Shown here one piece after another: positions 1 through 7,804 of a DNA stretch of 54,741 bases (position 1 is its first letter; each line of letters opens with the position of its first letter). Source of the DNA: Clostridiales bacterium (lineage in GTDB: Bacteria > Bacillota > Clostridia > Christensenellales > Aristaeellaceae). The stretch is taken from contig SFFH01000007.1 in NCBI GenBank assembly GCA_004557905.1, positions 1 to 54,741 on the forward strand, read 5' to 3'. A program made the position numbers and the translations under genes. The notes below the pieces were generated by a model. The model was given only the letters and a program-made list of their open reading frames with translations, did no database searches and had not been told where the DNA came from.

Positions 1-110
1 GGTTTTAGGGCGGCAGCCCTAACGTAACCCTATTGGCGAAGCAAAGAGGCAAGAATCGCAGCGGAGCCGAAGGCGACTATTGCGATTCCGATATCGCAGC
101 TTCAAACAAA
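1..110. repeat. Composite intergenic repeat, partial copy (left window edge)
   Basis: No gene is visible in positions 1-336. This first part begins with a hairpin (TTAGGGC-ggca-GCCCTAA, 4-21). It then carries about 41 nt (49-90) that recur identically at 21792-21833, starting GCAAGAATCGCAGCGGAGCC and itself able to fold through AATCGCA/TGCGATT. It is in the opposite orientation to the unit at 189-325, the same head-to-head arrangement seen at 21698-22086. The copy is cut by the window edge. Confidence 0.8.
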
Positions 111-118
111 CGCATATC

Positions 119-151
119 AAAAGGAGGTTCCATGCCCAGGAGCCTCCTTTT
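119..151. terminator. Bidirectional intrinsic terminator
   Basis: An AAAAGGAGGTTCC arm (119-131), a 7-nt loop and a GGAGCCTCCTTTT arm (139-151) form a 13-bp stem with one mismatch. The A-tract on one side and T-tract on the other let it work in both directions. It lies downstream of the leftward glutamate synthase operon and probably also ends a rightward gene lying outside the window. Confidence 0.75.
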
Positions 152-188
152 ATCGTGCTTAGAATATGCTTTGCGGGGATTCGCCGTT

Positions 189-325
189 TCAATCGTAGGC
201 TGCTGCGCAGCCTGCTCTGAAACTGCGTTTTTCTTTGAGGATGGGGGGATACGTTGGGCTGCCGCCCAAACCTGCCTGAGGGACATTGTCCCTCAGACTC
301 CCTTCTTCGCTTCGCGCGTATCTTC
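189..325. repeat. Composite intergenic repeat, inverted copy
   Basis: Positions 248-320 match 22012-22084 at 70 of 73 bases, and 189-236 match about 21954-22001. The unit contains two consecutive hairpins, TTGGGC-tgcc-GCCCAA and TGAGGGAC-att-GTCCCTCA, and ends CTTCTTCGCTTCGCGC. It abuts the 3' end of the GXGXG gene, just as the second copy abuts the 3' end of the PLP decarboxylase gene. Confidence 0.85.
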
Positions 326-336
326 AAAGCTTGCGA

Positions 337-1059
337 TTATTCAAAGGTATACAGCTGCTTATATCCGGCCTCCGGGTTCGGCGTGAGCACGAAGTACTCC
401 TGCGCAAGCAGCGCCTCGGCGTCGCCGCCGAAGTGCGCACAGTACGCCTGCACATGCGGCGCCAGCTCCGCGCGGTCCGCCTCGGTCATTTCCCGCACGA
501 GCACTTGCCTGGGCAGTCCGGAGGGCGCCGTGTCGCAGCGCAGGATGATCTTGCCGCCGTGCATGCCCGTGCCGCAGAAGAAGCGGCAGGGATACGCGCC
601 GTTTGCACCGATGCCCAGCACGGCGATCAGGCCGCCGGCCAGGTATTCGCCCAGGAACGACCCTGCCGTACCGCCGACGATGAGCACGGGATAATGCTCC
701 ATATACGCTTTCATGTGGATGCCCGCGCGGTAGCCGACGTTGCCCTCGATCAGGATGCGGCCGCCGCGCATGCCGTAGGCGCACGCGTCGCCGCAGCTGC
801 CGTGGATGACGACCTCGCCCTGGTTCATCGTGTCGCCGACGGACTCCTGGCAGTTGCCGAAGACCTCGACCGTTGCGCCGTCCATGTACTGTGCCAGGCC
901 GTTGCCCGGCGTGCCGTGCAGTGTGAAGCGGCGGTCCTTCTCGGCGCAGGCGATGTAACGCTGGCCGCAGACGTTGTCAATCGTCACATCCCTGTCCGCA
1001 CAGGCGCGCACCGCCTCGTTCAGCTGCTGATAATATTGGCCGTTCGCGTCGATTCTCAT
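337..1059 (-). CDS. Glutamate synthase GXGXG-domain subunit (GltB C-terminal-like)
   Basis: This 240-aa soluble protein matches the right-handed beta-helix 'GXGXG' domain that forms the C-terminus of glutamate synthase large subunits. In the enzyme this domain is structural and supports the ammonia tunnel between glutaminase and synthase sites. Glycine-rich turns recur every 15-20 residues through the middle of the protein (GTPGNGLAQYMDGA, GGRILIEGNVGYRAG, VGGTAGSFLGEY). The start is an ATG with GGAGG 9 nt upstream and overlaps the FAD subunit stop as ATGA, so the two are translationally coupled. It is the last gene of a five-gene leftward operon. The function is inferred from family resemblance plus context. 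Its partner synthase gene is broken, so its present activity is doubtful. Confidence 0.85.
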   Translation of the reverse strand: MRIDANGQYYQQLNEAVRACADRDVTIDNVCGQRYIACAEKDRRFTLHGTPGNGLAQYMDGATVEVFGNCQESVGDTMNQGEVVIHGSCGDACAYGMRGGRILIEGNVGYRAGIHMKAYMEHYPVLIVGGTAGSFLGEYLAGGLIAVLGIGANGAYPCRFFCGTGMHGGKIILRCDTAPSGLPRQVLVREMTEADRAELAPHVQAYCAHFGGDAEALLAQEYFVLTPNPEAGYKQLYTFE

Positions 1060-2300
1060 AGGTGGGCACCTCCAAGCTTTCTCGCGCGCTCTGTGGCGGA
1101 GAACGCCATCAGCTGCGGGGTTTCGCGGATGAGTTCAAAGTCGATGGTGGACAGCGGCGTGCGCTCGCGCACCAGCGAGGTGTAGATGCCCGCGCGCTCG
1201 ACGTCGCCCAGCATGATGAAGCCGACCAGGCGGTCATCGCGGACATAGAGCGCCTTGTACGCGTCCGGCGTGTGGGAGAGCAGCAGCTCGCCGTCGTAGC
1301 TGCCCGCGCTGATGAGATGCAGGCCCATAAAGCCGGTGGCGTTCATCGGCACGCCCTTGTCAAAGGAAGCCTCGCTGCCGGCCATGCGTCGGCCCGCGGT
1401 CTCGCCCTGCATCATGGCGTTGGGCCAGATGGCCAGCACGCGCGGCTTGCCGGTCTCCGGGTCGTTCTGCGCGGTGCAGTCACCCGCGGCGAAGATATCC
1501 GCGACGCTGGTGGCACAGCCGCTGTCAATCACGATGCCGCGCTCGACCAGACAGCCCGCGTCCGCGGCCAGCGCGGCGTTGGGCCGCACGCCAACGGCCA
1601 GCACGAGCACATCGAACGGGATCTCCTTGCCGCTCTTCAGGTGCGCCAGATTCGGCTCGAAGCGCGCGACGCTGTCGCCCAGCGTGAAGCGCACGCCGGC
1701 CTTTTCGATCCGGCGCTGCACGATGGCCGCCGGCTCCTCCGGCAGTACGGCGGGCAGGATGCGCGGCGCGAGGTCCACCACATCCACCGAGGCGGCCAGA
1801 TGCAGGATGCCCTCCGCGCACTTGAGGCCGATCAGACCTGCGCCGATGATCAGCACGCGCTTGTCCCTGCCCTCGCCGAGCATGGCCTTGAGGCCCAGCG
1901 CGTCGTCGAGCGTCCAGAAGGTCGTCTTGTCCTTCACCTGCTCCAGCCCGTCCATCGGCGGGACGAACGGCACGGAGCCGGTGGCGATGCACAGACGGTC
2001 ATAGGGAAGGGTTTCGCCGGATGCGAGCGAGACGGTGTGCGCGCTGGCGTCGATGGCGGTGACGGTTTCGCCCCGGAGGGCGCGCACGCCGTGCGTGCCC
2101 TCGTAGTCCGCCGGACGGTAGGCGAGCACGTTTTCCATCGTCGTCTTGCCCTCCAACAGATAGGAGATCAGCGGACGACCGTAAAAGGGATAGGTTTCCT
2201 TGGAGACCAGCGTGATTTCGCCGGTCTTGTCGATGCTGCGGATGCCCTCGATGCAGCTGAGCGCGGCCGCGCCGCCGCCGATGATGACGTATTTCAACAC
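1056..2300 (-). CDS. NAD(P)/FAD-dependent oxidoreductase, glutamate synthase-associated
   Basis: A 414-aa pyridine nucleotide-disulfide oxidoreductase-like flavoprotein. An N-terminal FAD Rossmann motif (VIIGGGAAAL), a second NAD(P)H-binding motif (LIIGAGLIG), an ATG motif (IATGS) and the C-terminal FAD motif (DIFAAGDC) appear in the usual order. In the modular glutamate synthase it should pass electrons from NAD(P)H to the iron-sulfur and FMN subunits. I chose the GTG start at 2300 (second codon TTG) because GAGGAGGC lies just upstream and the preceding gene stops at 2314. An ATG at 2333 would overlap the preceding gene. The 3' end overlaps the GXGXG gene by 4 nt. A NADH oxidase or nitrite reductase-type flavoprotein would look similar; the operon decides the assignment. 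Confidence 0.85.
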   Translation of the reverse strand: MLKYVIIGGGAAALSCIEGIRSIDKTGEITLVSKETYPFYGRPLISYLLEGKTTMENVLAYRPADYEGTHGVRALRGETVTAIDASAHTVSLASGETLPYDRLCIATGSVPFVPPMDGLEQVKDKTTFWTLDDALGLKAMLGEGRDKRVLIIGAGLIGLKCAEGILHLAASVDVVDLAPRILPAVLPEEPAAIVQRRIEKAGVRFTLGDSVARFEPNLAHLKSGKEIPFDVLVLAVGVRPNAALAADAGCLVERGIVIDSGCATSVADIFAAGDCTAQNDPETGKPRVLAIWPNAMMQGETAGRRMAGSEASFDKGVPMNATGFMGLHLISAGSYDGELLLSHTPDAYKALYVRDDRLVGFIMLGDVERAGIYTSLVRERTPLSTIDFELIRETPQLMAFSATERARKLGGAHL

Positions 2301-2313
2301 GGGTCGCCTCCTC

Positions 2314-2742
2314 TTATCGTTCTTCGTAGACAATCGCCTTGTTCGGACAGCCCTGCACGCACAGCGGCATGCCGAACTCGTTCTTCTTGCACAGCTCGCA
2401 CTTCTGGATCACGCCGGCCTCGCTGCGGCTCAGCGCGCCGTAGGGGCAGGACATGATGCACGAGAAGCAGCCCACGCACTTGCTGCTGTCGACCATGACC
2501 GCGCCGTCCACGATGCTCAGCGCGCCGGAGATACAGCTCTTTACGCACAGCGGGTCGGTGTAGTGGCGGCAGGAGACGGCGAAGGAGATGTTGTTGCGCT
2601 CCTCGATGCGGATACGCGGGGCGATGTGGCGATCCTTGAGCGCCTTGATCATGCTCGATTTGCCGGAATTGGCGAACGCGCAGTAGTATTCGCACAGATG
2701 GCAGCCCAGACACCACTGCTCGTTGACGTAGACTTTCTTCAT
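2314..2742 (-). CDS. 4Fe-4S ferredoxin-type electron transfer protein
   Basis: A 142-aa polyferredoxin of the HycB/CooF/DmsB-like fold with cysteines in four clusters: C11-x2-C14-x2-C17-x3-C21 at the N-terminus, a C-x3-C pair near the middle, the CVGCFSCIMSC motif followed by PYGAL, and a C-terminal CELCKKN...CVQGC group followed by PNKAI. It can carry up to four clusters and probably links the FAD subunit to the synthase. The start at 2742 has GGGAG close upstream and lies 5 nt after the stop of the synthase remnant, so the genes are cotranscribed. The gene itself looks intact. Confidence 0.85.
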   Translation of the reverse strand: MKKVYVNEQWCLGCHLCEYYCAFANSGKSSMIKALKDRHIAPRIRIEERNNISFAVSCRHYTDPLCVKSCISGALSIVDGAVMVDSSKCVGCFSCIMSCPYGALSRSEAGVIQKCELCKKNEFGMPLCVQGCPNKAIVYEER

Positions 2743-2747
2743 TTATA

Positions 2748-4182
2748 TCACTCTCCCGCATGCTTGACGCCCAGAATGGCGAGCTCCCTGTCGTTGAGGC
2801 CCACGCCGCGCAGCATCAGGCGGTTGCCGCGAAGCGCCTCGATGGAGTTGATGCCCATGCCGCCCATCATCTCCTTGAGCTCGTGATCCCAGCTGGTGAG
2901 CAGGTTGATGAGGCGCTTTTCGCCGATGTCCGGATTCAGGCGCTTGACCAGCTCCGGACGCTGCGTGGCGATACCCCAGTTGCACTTGCCCATCTGGCAG
3001 GTGCGGCACAGGTGGCAGCCGAGCGCCAGCAGGGCGGCGGTGCCGATGTACACCGCGTCCGCGCCCAGGGCGATGGCCTTGACCAGGTCGCTCGAGGAAC
3101 GGATGGAGCCGCCGATGACCAGGGAGACCCGGTCGCGGATGCCCTCGTCGCGCAGCCGCTGATCGACGCTGGCCAGCGCCAGCTCGATGGGGATGCCCAC
3201 GTTGTCGCGGATGCGCGTGGGGGCCGCGCCCGTGCCGCCGCGGAAGCCGTCGATGGCGATGATGTCCGCTTTTGTACTGCGTCGCCTCCTTGATGGAGAA
3301 GACGAGCTGGCGCAGGTCCTCGATGGAGTAGATGTCGTGGTGAGGCGCGGGGGAGATGGCGTCGGTGCCCTCGGGAATCATGCGCGTGCGGGAGATGTCC
3401 GGCCCGACCTTGATGCCCGGCAGGTGGCCGCCGATGCCGGGCTTGGCGCCCTGGCCCATCTTGATTTCAATCGCCGCGCCGGCGTTCAGGTAATCCGGAT
3501 GCACGCCGAAGCGGCCGGAGGCCACCTGCACGATGGTGTTGGCGCCGTACTGGTAGAAGTCCTGGTGCAGTCCGCCCTCGCCGGTGTTGTAGTAGGTGCC
3601 CAGCGCCGTGGCCGCGCGGGCCAGGGAGGCGTGCGCGTTGTAGGAGATGGAGCCGTAGCTCATGGCGGAGAACATGACCGGGATGTTCAGATTGAGCTGC
3701 GGCGGCATGTTGTCAACGAGCTGTCCGTTTTCGTCGCGCTGGATGGCTGTCGGCTTGGCGCCCAGCGTGGTGCGCGTCTCCATCGGCTCGCGCAGCGGGT
3801 CGATGGACGGGTTGGTGACCTGCGAGGCATTGATGAGCAGCTTGTCCCAGTAGATAGGATACGGCTCCGGATTGCCCATGGAGGAGAGCAGCACGCCGCC
3901 GGTGCCGGCCTGACGGTAGACCTCGGAGATGGCCTTGCCGGTCCAGTTGGCGTTCTCCTTGAAGGTGTGATCGGTCTTGACGATCTTCAGCGCGCGCGTG
4001 GGGCACAGCGACACGCAGCGGTGGCAGTTCACGCACTTGCTCTCGTCGCTCATCATCATGCCGAAGTCGGTATCGTAATGATGCACGCCGTTGGCGCACT
4101 GGCGCTCGCAGGCGCGGCAGGTGATGCAGCGCTGCGGATTGCGGATGACCTCATAGGGCGGGTACAGAAAGTCGATGGCCAT
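2748..4182 (-). pseudogene. Glutamate synthase ferredoxin/FMN (GltB central) subunit, disrupted by internal deletion
   Basis: The first frame (from ATG 4182) encodes two N-terminal 4Fe-4S motifs (CITCRACERQC and CVNCHRCVSLC) and the start of the FMN-binding synthase barrel (GEGGLHQDFYQYG, GQGAKPGIGGHLPG, SPAPHHDIYSIEDL). It is in frame down to EATQYK near position 3273. There the reading frame changes: family sequence resumes in another frame as ADIIAIDGFRGGTGAAPTRI and runs through the 3Fe-4S motif CHLCRTCQMGKC to a TGA at 2748. Family members have about two dozen residues between these points, so roughly 70 nt (not a multiple of three) are missing. Read literally, the ORF would continue as an unrelated Arg/His/Gly-rich tail of more than 150 residues. 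The start codon overlaps the glutaminase stop as TAATG, with GGAGG 9 nt upstream. Either the synthase is dead or the sequence has an assembly error here. Confidence 0.85.
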
Positions 4183-5297
4183 TACGCATGACCTCCTTTT
4201 TCAGTGTCATTGAGCGTGACGATGACGGGCTGTCCACCGCCCGGGGACCAGATGCGGTCGAGCTCCGGCTCGATGACGCGGATGGCGCACTCCTCGGAGG
4301 CGATGTAGACCATGTCGTCCTTCTCGCCCACGACCATGGAGCGCAGCTTCAGCCGGTCGCCCAGCGCCATCAGCCCGCCGGTGAAGCCGACGAGGATGGA
4401 GAACGGGCCGTTGATGAGCAGCGGGCCGAACGCGCGGCGCAGGTATGCCGCGCGGGAGCGCTGCGGCTCGGGCATGCTCTCGATGGTGGACCAGAACGGC
4501 GCGGCGATCACGCCGGCGGTTTCCTCCAGCGTCAGCCCGCGCTTGCGGGTCAGGTAGTCGATGATGTAGGCGATGGCCTCCGTGTCCGTCTTGAGCGTGC
4601 AGGCGTAGCCGAACATTTCAATGTAGCGCCGGTTCGCGTCGTAGCTGGAGATTTCGCCGTTGTGCACGACGGTGGTGTCCAGCAGCGAGAACGGATGCGC
4701 GCCGCCCCACCAGCCGGGCGTGTTGGTCGGGTAGCGGCCGTGCGCCGTCCAGCAGTAGCCGGCGTATTCGTCCAGCCTGTAGTAGCGGCCCACGTCCTCT
4801 GGGAAGCCCACGGCCTTGAACACGCCCATGTTCTTGCCGGAGGAGAAGACGTACGCGCCGTCGATCTGCGCATTGACGTGCAGCGCGGCGCGGGCGACGA
4901 ACTCGCGCTCATCCAGCTGCGTGTCGCGAAGCACGTTGGCGATGGGTCTAAGGAAGTAACGCAGGATGATCGGCTCGTTTGTGATGCAGGCCATGCGGCG
5001 CGTCGGGATCTTCTCGCAGCAGACGACCTCAAAGCGCCCGGTCAGGTAGGCCTCGCAGGCCTTCTGCGCGGCCGCGTCATCATAGAAAAGATGAAAGGCG
5101 TAGTCGTCCTTGTGGCTGGGATAGATGCCGTAGCCGGCGAAGCCGCCGCCCAGGCCGTTGGAGCGGTCGTGCATGGGCTCGATGGAGCGGATGATCTTCT
5201 CGCCGCAGACGGCCTTGCCGCTTCTTGAAAATATGGAAGAGATGGCGCAGCCGGAGGGAATGTGCTCCCGGCCTTCCAGATAGGCGTCTTTCGTCAT
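4182..5297 (-). CDS. Class II glutamine amidotransferase subunit of split glutamate synthase (GltB N-terminal-like)
   Basis: A 371-aa Ntn-type glutaminase domain that releases ammonia from glutamine. Ntn glutaminases use an N-terminal cysteine. The best candidate here is C17 in HIPSGCAISSIF, so a short propeptide would have to be removed; this is an inference. Other recognisable segments are NGLGGGFAGYGIYP, TNTPGWWGGAHPFS, VVHNGEISSYDANRRY and TDTEAIAYIIDYL, typical of this amidotransferase family. The start at 5297 was chosen for its AGGAGG 6 nt upstream; the longer ATG at 5351 lies inside the predicted promoter. It is the first gene of the leftward operon and overlaps the next gene at TAATG. 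Its leader carries alternative hairpins. Confidence 0.85.
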   Translation of the reverse strand: MTKDAYLEGREHIPSGCAISSIFSRSGKAVCGEKIIRSIEPMHDRSNGLGGGFAGYGIYPSHKDDYAFHLFYDDAAAQKACEAYLTGRFEVVCCEKIPTRRMACITNEPIILRYFLRPIANVLRDTQLDEREFVARAALHVNAQIDGAYVFSSGKNMGVFKAVGFPEDVGRYYRLDEYAGYCWTAHGRYPTNTPGWWGGAHPFSLLDTTVVHNGEISSYDANRRYIEMFGYACTLKTDTEAIAYIIDYLTRKRGLTLEETAGVIAAPFWSTIESMPEPQRSRAAYLRRAFGPLLINGPFSILVGFTGGLMALGDRLKLRSMVVGEKDDMVYIASEECAIRVIEPELDRIWSPGGGQPVIVTLNDTEKGGHA

Positions 5298-5311
5298 GTC
5301 CTGCCTCCTGT

Positions 5312-5340
5312 AAAAAGAGGGAAAATCCCTCCGGATTTTT
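5312..5340 (-). promoter_or_regulatory. Leader with two mutually exclusive hairpins (possible attenuator)
   Basis: In the transcript of the glutaminase gene, AAAATCC-ggag-GGATTTT (7 bp) competes with GAGGGA-ttt-TCCCTC followed by TTTTT. The second is a small terminator-like hairpin placed just before the AGGAGG. The two share the GGAT/GGGA segment, so only one can form. Both are short, so real attenuation is speculative. Confidence 0.4.
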
Positions 5341-5349
5341 GATATGCAC

Positions 5350-5378
5350 ATTATAGCGTCACAAGCGCCCGTTGTAAA
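5350..5378 (-). promoter_or_regulatory. Sigma-A-type promoter for the glutamate synthase operon
   Basis: On the minus strand, TTTACA (5378-5373), a 17-nt spacer and TATAAT (5355-5350) stand about 45 nt upstream of the glutaminase start. This promoter is divergent to that of glnN, about 115 bp away. Confidence 0.7.
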
Positions 5379-5478
5379 TGGGTTTTGAGCAAGAAAATGA
5401 AGTTGAAAGACAAATTCATTTAATTTAAGTCAGAAACAGGTGTAAAACTAATAAAAATTGCAAGAAGTGAAAATAAGA

Positions 5479-5499
5479 CTTGTAAAAATGCTTGACAAG
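5479..5499. promoter_or_regulatory. GlnR/TnrA-type operator overlapping the glnN -35 box
   Basis: Positions 5481-5497 read TGTAAAAATGCTTGACA, a perfect match to the TGTNA-N7-TNACA consensus of the MerR-family nitrogen regulators GlnR/TnrA. The dyad extends outward by CT and AG. It covers the -35 element, so binding should repress. The surrounding 5300-5620 stretch holds no gene, only two divergent promoters and leaders. Confidence 0.65.
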
Positions 5500-5521
5500 A
5501 AGCCCGGGGATGCCGTATACT
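5492..5521 (+). promoter_or_regulatory. Sigma-A promoter of glnN
   Basis: TTGACA (5492-5497), an 18-nt spacer and TATACT (5516-5521) predict a transcript start near 5528 and a leader of about 94 nt. The -35 box lies inside the GlnR-type dyad. Confidence 0.8.
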
Positions 5522-5621
5522 GGCCCACGTCAAGAACAGCGGCGAGGCCGAAACACGATGCGGTGCGGCGGCGCGGCTGACATTTGCGGCGCGACCGCGC
5601 TGAAAGATGGGAGAGAAAAGC

Positions 5622-7697
5622 ATGAATAAGGTTCCTGAGTTGTTCGGCAGCATGGTTTTCAACGAAGCGGTGATGAAGGAGAGGCTGCCCAAGGACGTAT
5701 ACAAGGCGCTCAAGTGCACCATTCGCCAGGGCACGGCGCTGGATCCGCAGATTGCCGGCGTGGTCGCCAACGCGATGAAGGACTGGGCGATTGAAAAGGG
5801 CGCGACCCACTTCACCCATTGGTTCCAGCCGATGACCGGCATCACCGCCGAGAAGCACGACGCGTTCATCTCGCCCTGCTCCGACGGTACGGTCATCATG
5901 GAGTTCTCCGGCAAGGAGCTCATCAAGGGCGAGCCGGACGCCTCCTCCTTCCCGTCCGGCGGCCTGCGCGCCACGTTTGAGGCCAGAGGCTATACCGCCT
6001 GGGACCCGACCAGCTACGCCTTCATCAAGGATGATACGCTGTGCATCCCCACGGCGTTCTGCTCCTACACCGGCGAGATCCTGGACAAGAAGACCCCGCT
6101 GCTGCGCTCCATGGAGGCCATCAGCAAGGAAGCCTGCCGCGTGCTGAAGCTCTTTGGCAAGGAGGTCACCCGCGTGACCACCACCGTCGGCCCGGAACAG
6201 GAGTACTTCCTCATCGATAAGGAGGACTACAAGAAGCGCCCGGACTTGATCCTGACCGGCCGCACGCTCTTCGGCGCGATGCCGCCCAAGGGCCAGGAGC
6301 TGGAGGATCACTACTTCGGCACGATCCGCCCGCGCGTCAAGGCGTTCATGAAGGACCTGAACGACGAGCTCTGGAAGCTGGGCATCAGCGCGAAGACCGA
6401 GCACAACGAGGTCGCGCCGTGCCAGCATGAGCTCGCGCCGATCTTCGCCACCGCGAACATCGCCACCGATCACAACCAGCTGACCATGGAGATCATGAAG
6501 AAGGTGGCCGAGCGCCACGGCTTCGTGTGCCTGCTCCACGAGAAGCCGTTTGACGGCGTGAACGGCAGCGGCAAGCACAACAACTGGTCCATCTCCACCG
6601 ACAAGGGCGAGAACCTGCTCGATCCGGGCACGACCCCGGCGGACAACGCGCAGTTCCTGCTCTTCCTTACGGCGGTCATCAAGGCCGTAGACGACTATCA
6701 GGATCTGCTGCGCATCTCCGTCGCCAGCGCGGGCAACGATCACCGCCTGGGCGCGAACGAGGCGCCGCCCGCCATCGTCTCCATGTACGTGGGCGACGAG
6801 CTGGCCGGCGTGATCGACGCGCTGGTCTCCGGCGCGGACTACAAGGCCTGCGGCAAGAAGCTGATGGACATCGGCGTCTCCGCGCTGCCGGCGATTCCGC
6901 AGGACAATTCCGACCGCAACCGTACCTCTCCGTTCGCCTTCACCGGTAACAAGTTCGAGTTCCGTATGCCGGGCTCTTCTTTCAACATCGCCTGCACGAA
7001 CGTCATGCTCAACACCGCTGTGGCGGATTCGCTCATGACCTTCGCTGAGGAGCTGGAGAAGGCGGAGGACTTTGACGAGGCGCTCGCCACGCTCATCAAG
7101 CGCGAGCTGGCGGCGCATCAGCGCATCCTCTTCAACGGCAACGGCTACAGCGCCGAGTGGCCCATCGAGGCCGAAAAGCGCGGCCTGCTCAACCTGCGCT
7201 CCACCCCGGAGGCGCTCGTGCACTACACGGATGCCAAGAACGTGGCGCTCTTTGCCCGCCATGGCGTGTACACCGAGCTGGAGATGAAGTCCCGCGAGGA
7301 GATCGGCCTGGAGGAGTACGGCAAGGTCATCCACATCGAGGCGCTGACCAGCCTGAGCATGCTCAAGAAGCAGATCATCCCGGCGGCGATCGACTGGTCC
7401 AAGGAGATGGCGGACGGCATTGCGGTCAAGAAGAGCATCGGCGTGGAGGCTCCGGCCGAGACGGCGAAGGTGCAGGAGCTGACCGACATGACGGCGGAGC
7501 TGATGGATCTGACCGCCAAGCTGGAGGCGGCGGTGGCCGGCGAGCCGGAGGAGCTGACGGCGCGCGCGATGTATGCGCACGAGACCGTGATCCCGGCGAT
7601 GGAGGCAGCGCGCAAGGTAGCCGACGCGCTGGAAATGAAGGTGGCCAAGAAGGCCTGGCCGATGCCAACCTACGCGGACATGCTCTTCTACGTCTGA
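5622..7697 (+). CDS. glnN: Glutamine synthetase type III
   Basis: A 691-aa cytoplasmic ATP-dependent enzyme that makes glutamine from glutamate and ammonia. Its length (about 700 aa) and the absence of the GSI/GSII layout identify the GSIII class. Visible family segments are GPEQEYFLID (metal-binding Glu pair), KTEHNEVAPCQHELAP, GVNGSGKHNNWS and RTSPFAFTGNKFEFRMPGSS. ATG 5622 has GGGAGAG about 7 nt upstream and is preferred to ATG 5607, which would add five residues and place the Shine-Dalgarno sequence inside the coding region. It has its own strong promoter with a GlnR-type site and is followed by a terminator and the ammonium channel gene. With the synthase gene broken, it may be the main working ammonia-assimilation enzyme of this locus. 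Confidence 0.95.
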   Translation: MNKVPELFGSMVFNEAVMKERLPKDVYKALKCTIRQGTALDPQIAGVVANAMKDWAIEKGATHFTHWFQPMTGITAEKHDAFISPCSDGTVIMEFSGKELIKGEPDASSFPSGGLRATFEARGYTAWDPTSYAFIKDDTLCIPTAFCSYTGEILDKKTPLLRSMEAISKEACRVLKLFGKEVTRVTTTVGPEQEYFLIDKEDYKKRPDLILTGRTLFGAMPPKGQELEDHYFGTIRPRVKAFMKDLNDELWKLGISAKTEHNEVAPCQHELAPIFATANIATDHNQLTMEIMKKVAERHGFVCLLHEKPFDGVNGSGKHNNWSISTDKGENLLDPGTTPADNAQFLLFLTAVIKAVDDYQDLLRISVASAGNDHRLGANEAPPAIVSMYVGDELAGVIDALVSGADYKACGKKLMDIGVSALPAIPQDNSDRNRTSPFAFTGNKFEFRMPGSSFNIACTNVMLNTAVADSLMTFAEELEKAEDFDEALATLIKRELAAHQRILFNGNGYSAEWPIEAEKRGLLNLRSTPEALVHYTDAKNVALFARHGVYTELEMKSREEIGLEEYGKVIHIEALTSLSMLKKQIIPAAIDWSKEMADGIAVKKSIGVEAPAETAKVQELTDMTAELMDLTAKLEAAVAGEPEELTARAMYAHETVIPAMEAARKVADALEMKVAKKAWPMPTYADMLFYV

Positions 7698-7732
7698 TGC
7701 GACGGACAGCTGAATAACGAAGGATTGCACAA

Positions 7733-7770
7733 GGGCGTGCATGCAGGATCACCCGCATGCACGTCCTTTT
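7733..7770 (+). terminator. Intrinsic terminator between glnN and amt
   Basis: GGGCGTGCATGC (7733-7744), a 10-nt loop and GCATGCACGTCC (7755-7766) form a 12-bp stem with one G-T pair, followed by TTTT. It could end glnN transcripts or lower read-through into amt. Confidence 0.75.
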
Positions 7771-7804
7771 GTATATTCATGTGCAACATGAGGAGGTAAG
7801 GAAT

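Noticed and set aside
1..325. Repeated units considered as a CRISPR array
   Set aside because: Only two non-identical units in opposite orientation, no regular spacers and no cas genes.
5448..5620. Second GlnR-type box for the GOGAT operon promoter
   Set aside because: Candidates such as TGTAAATGGGTTTTGAG near 5374 match only one half-site.
5448..7742. 764-residue open frame on the minus strand over glnN, and similar long antisense frames across the window
   Set aside because: They mirror codon bias of real genes on the other strand, have His/Arg/Ala/Leu-rich low-complexity translations, no ribosome binding sites and no family motifs.
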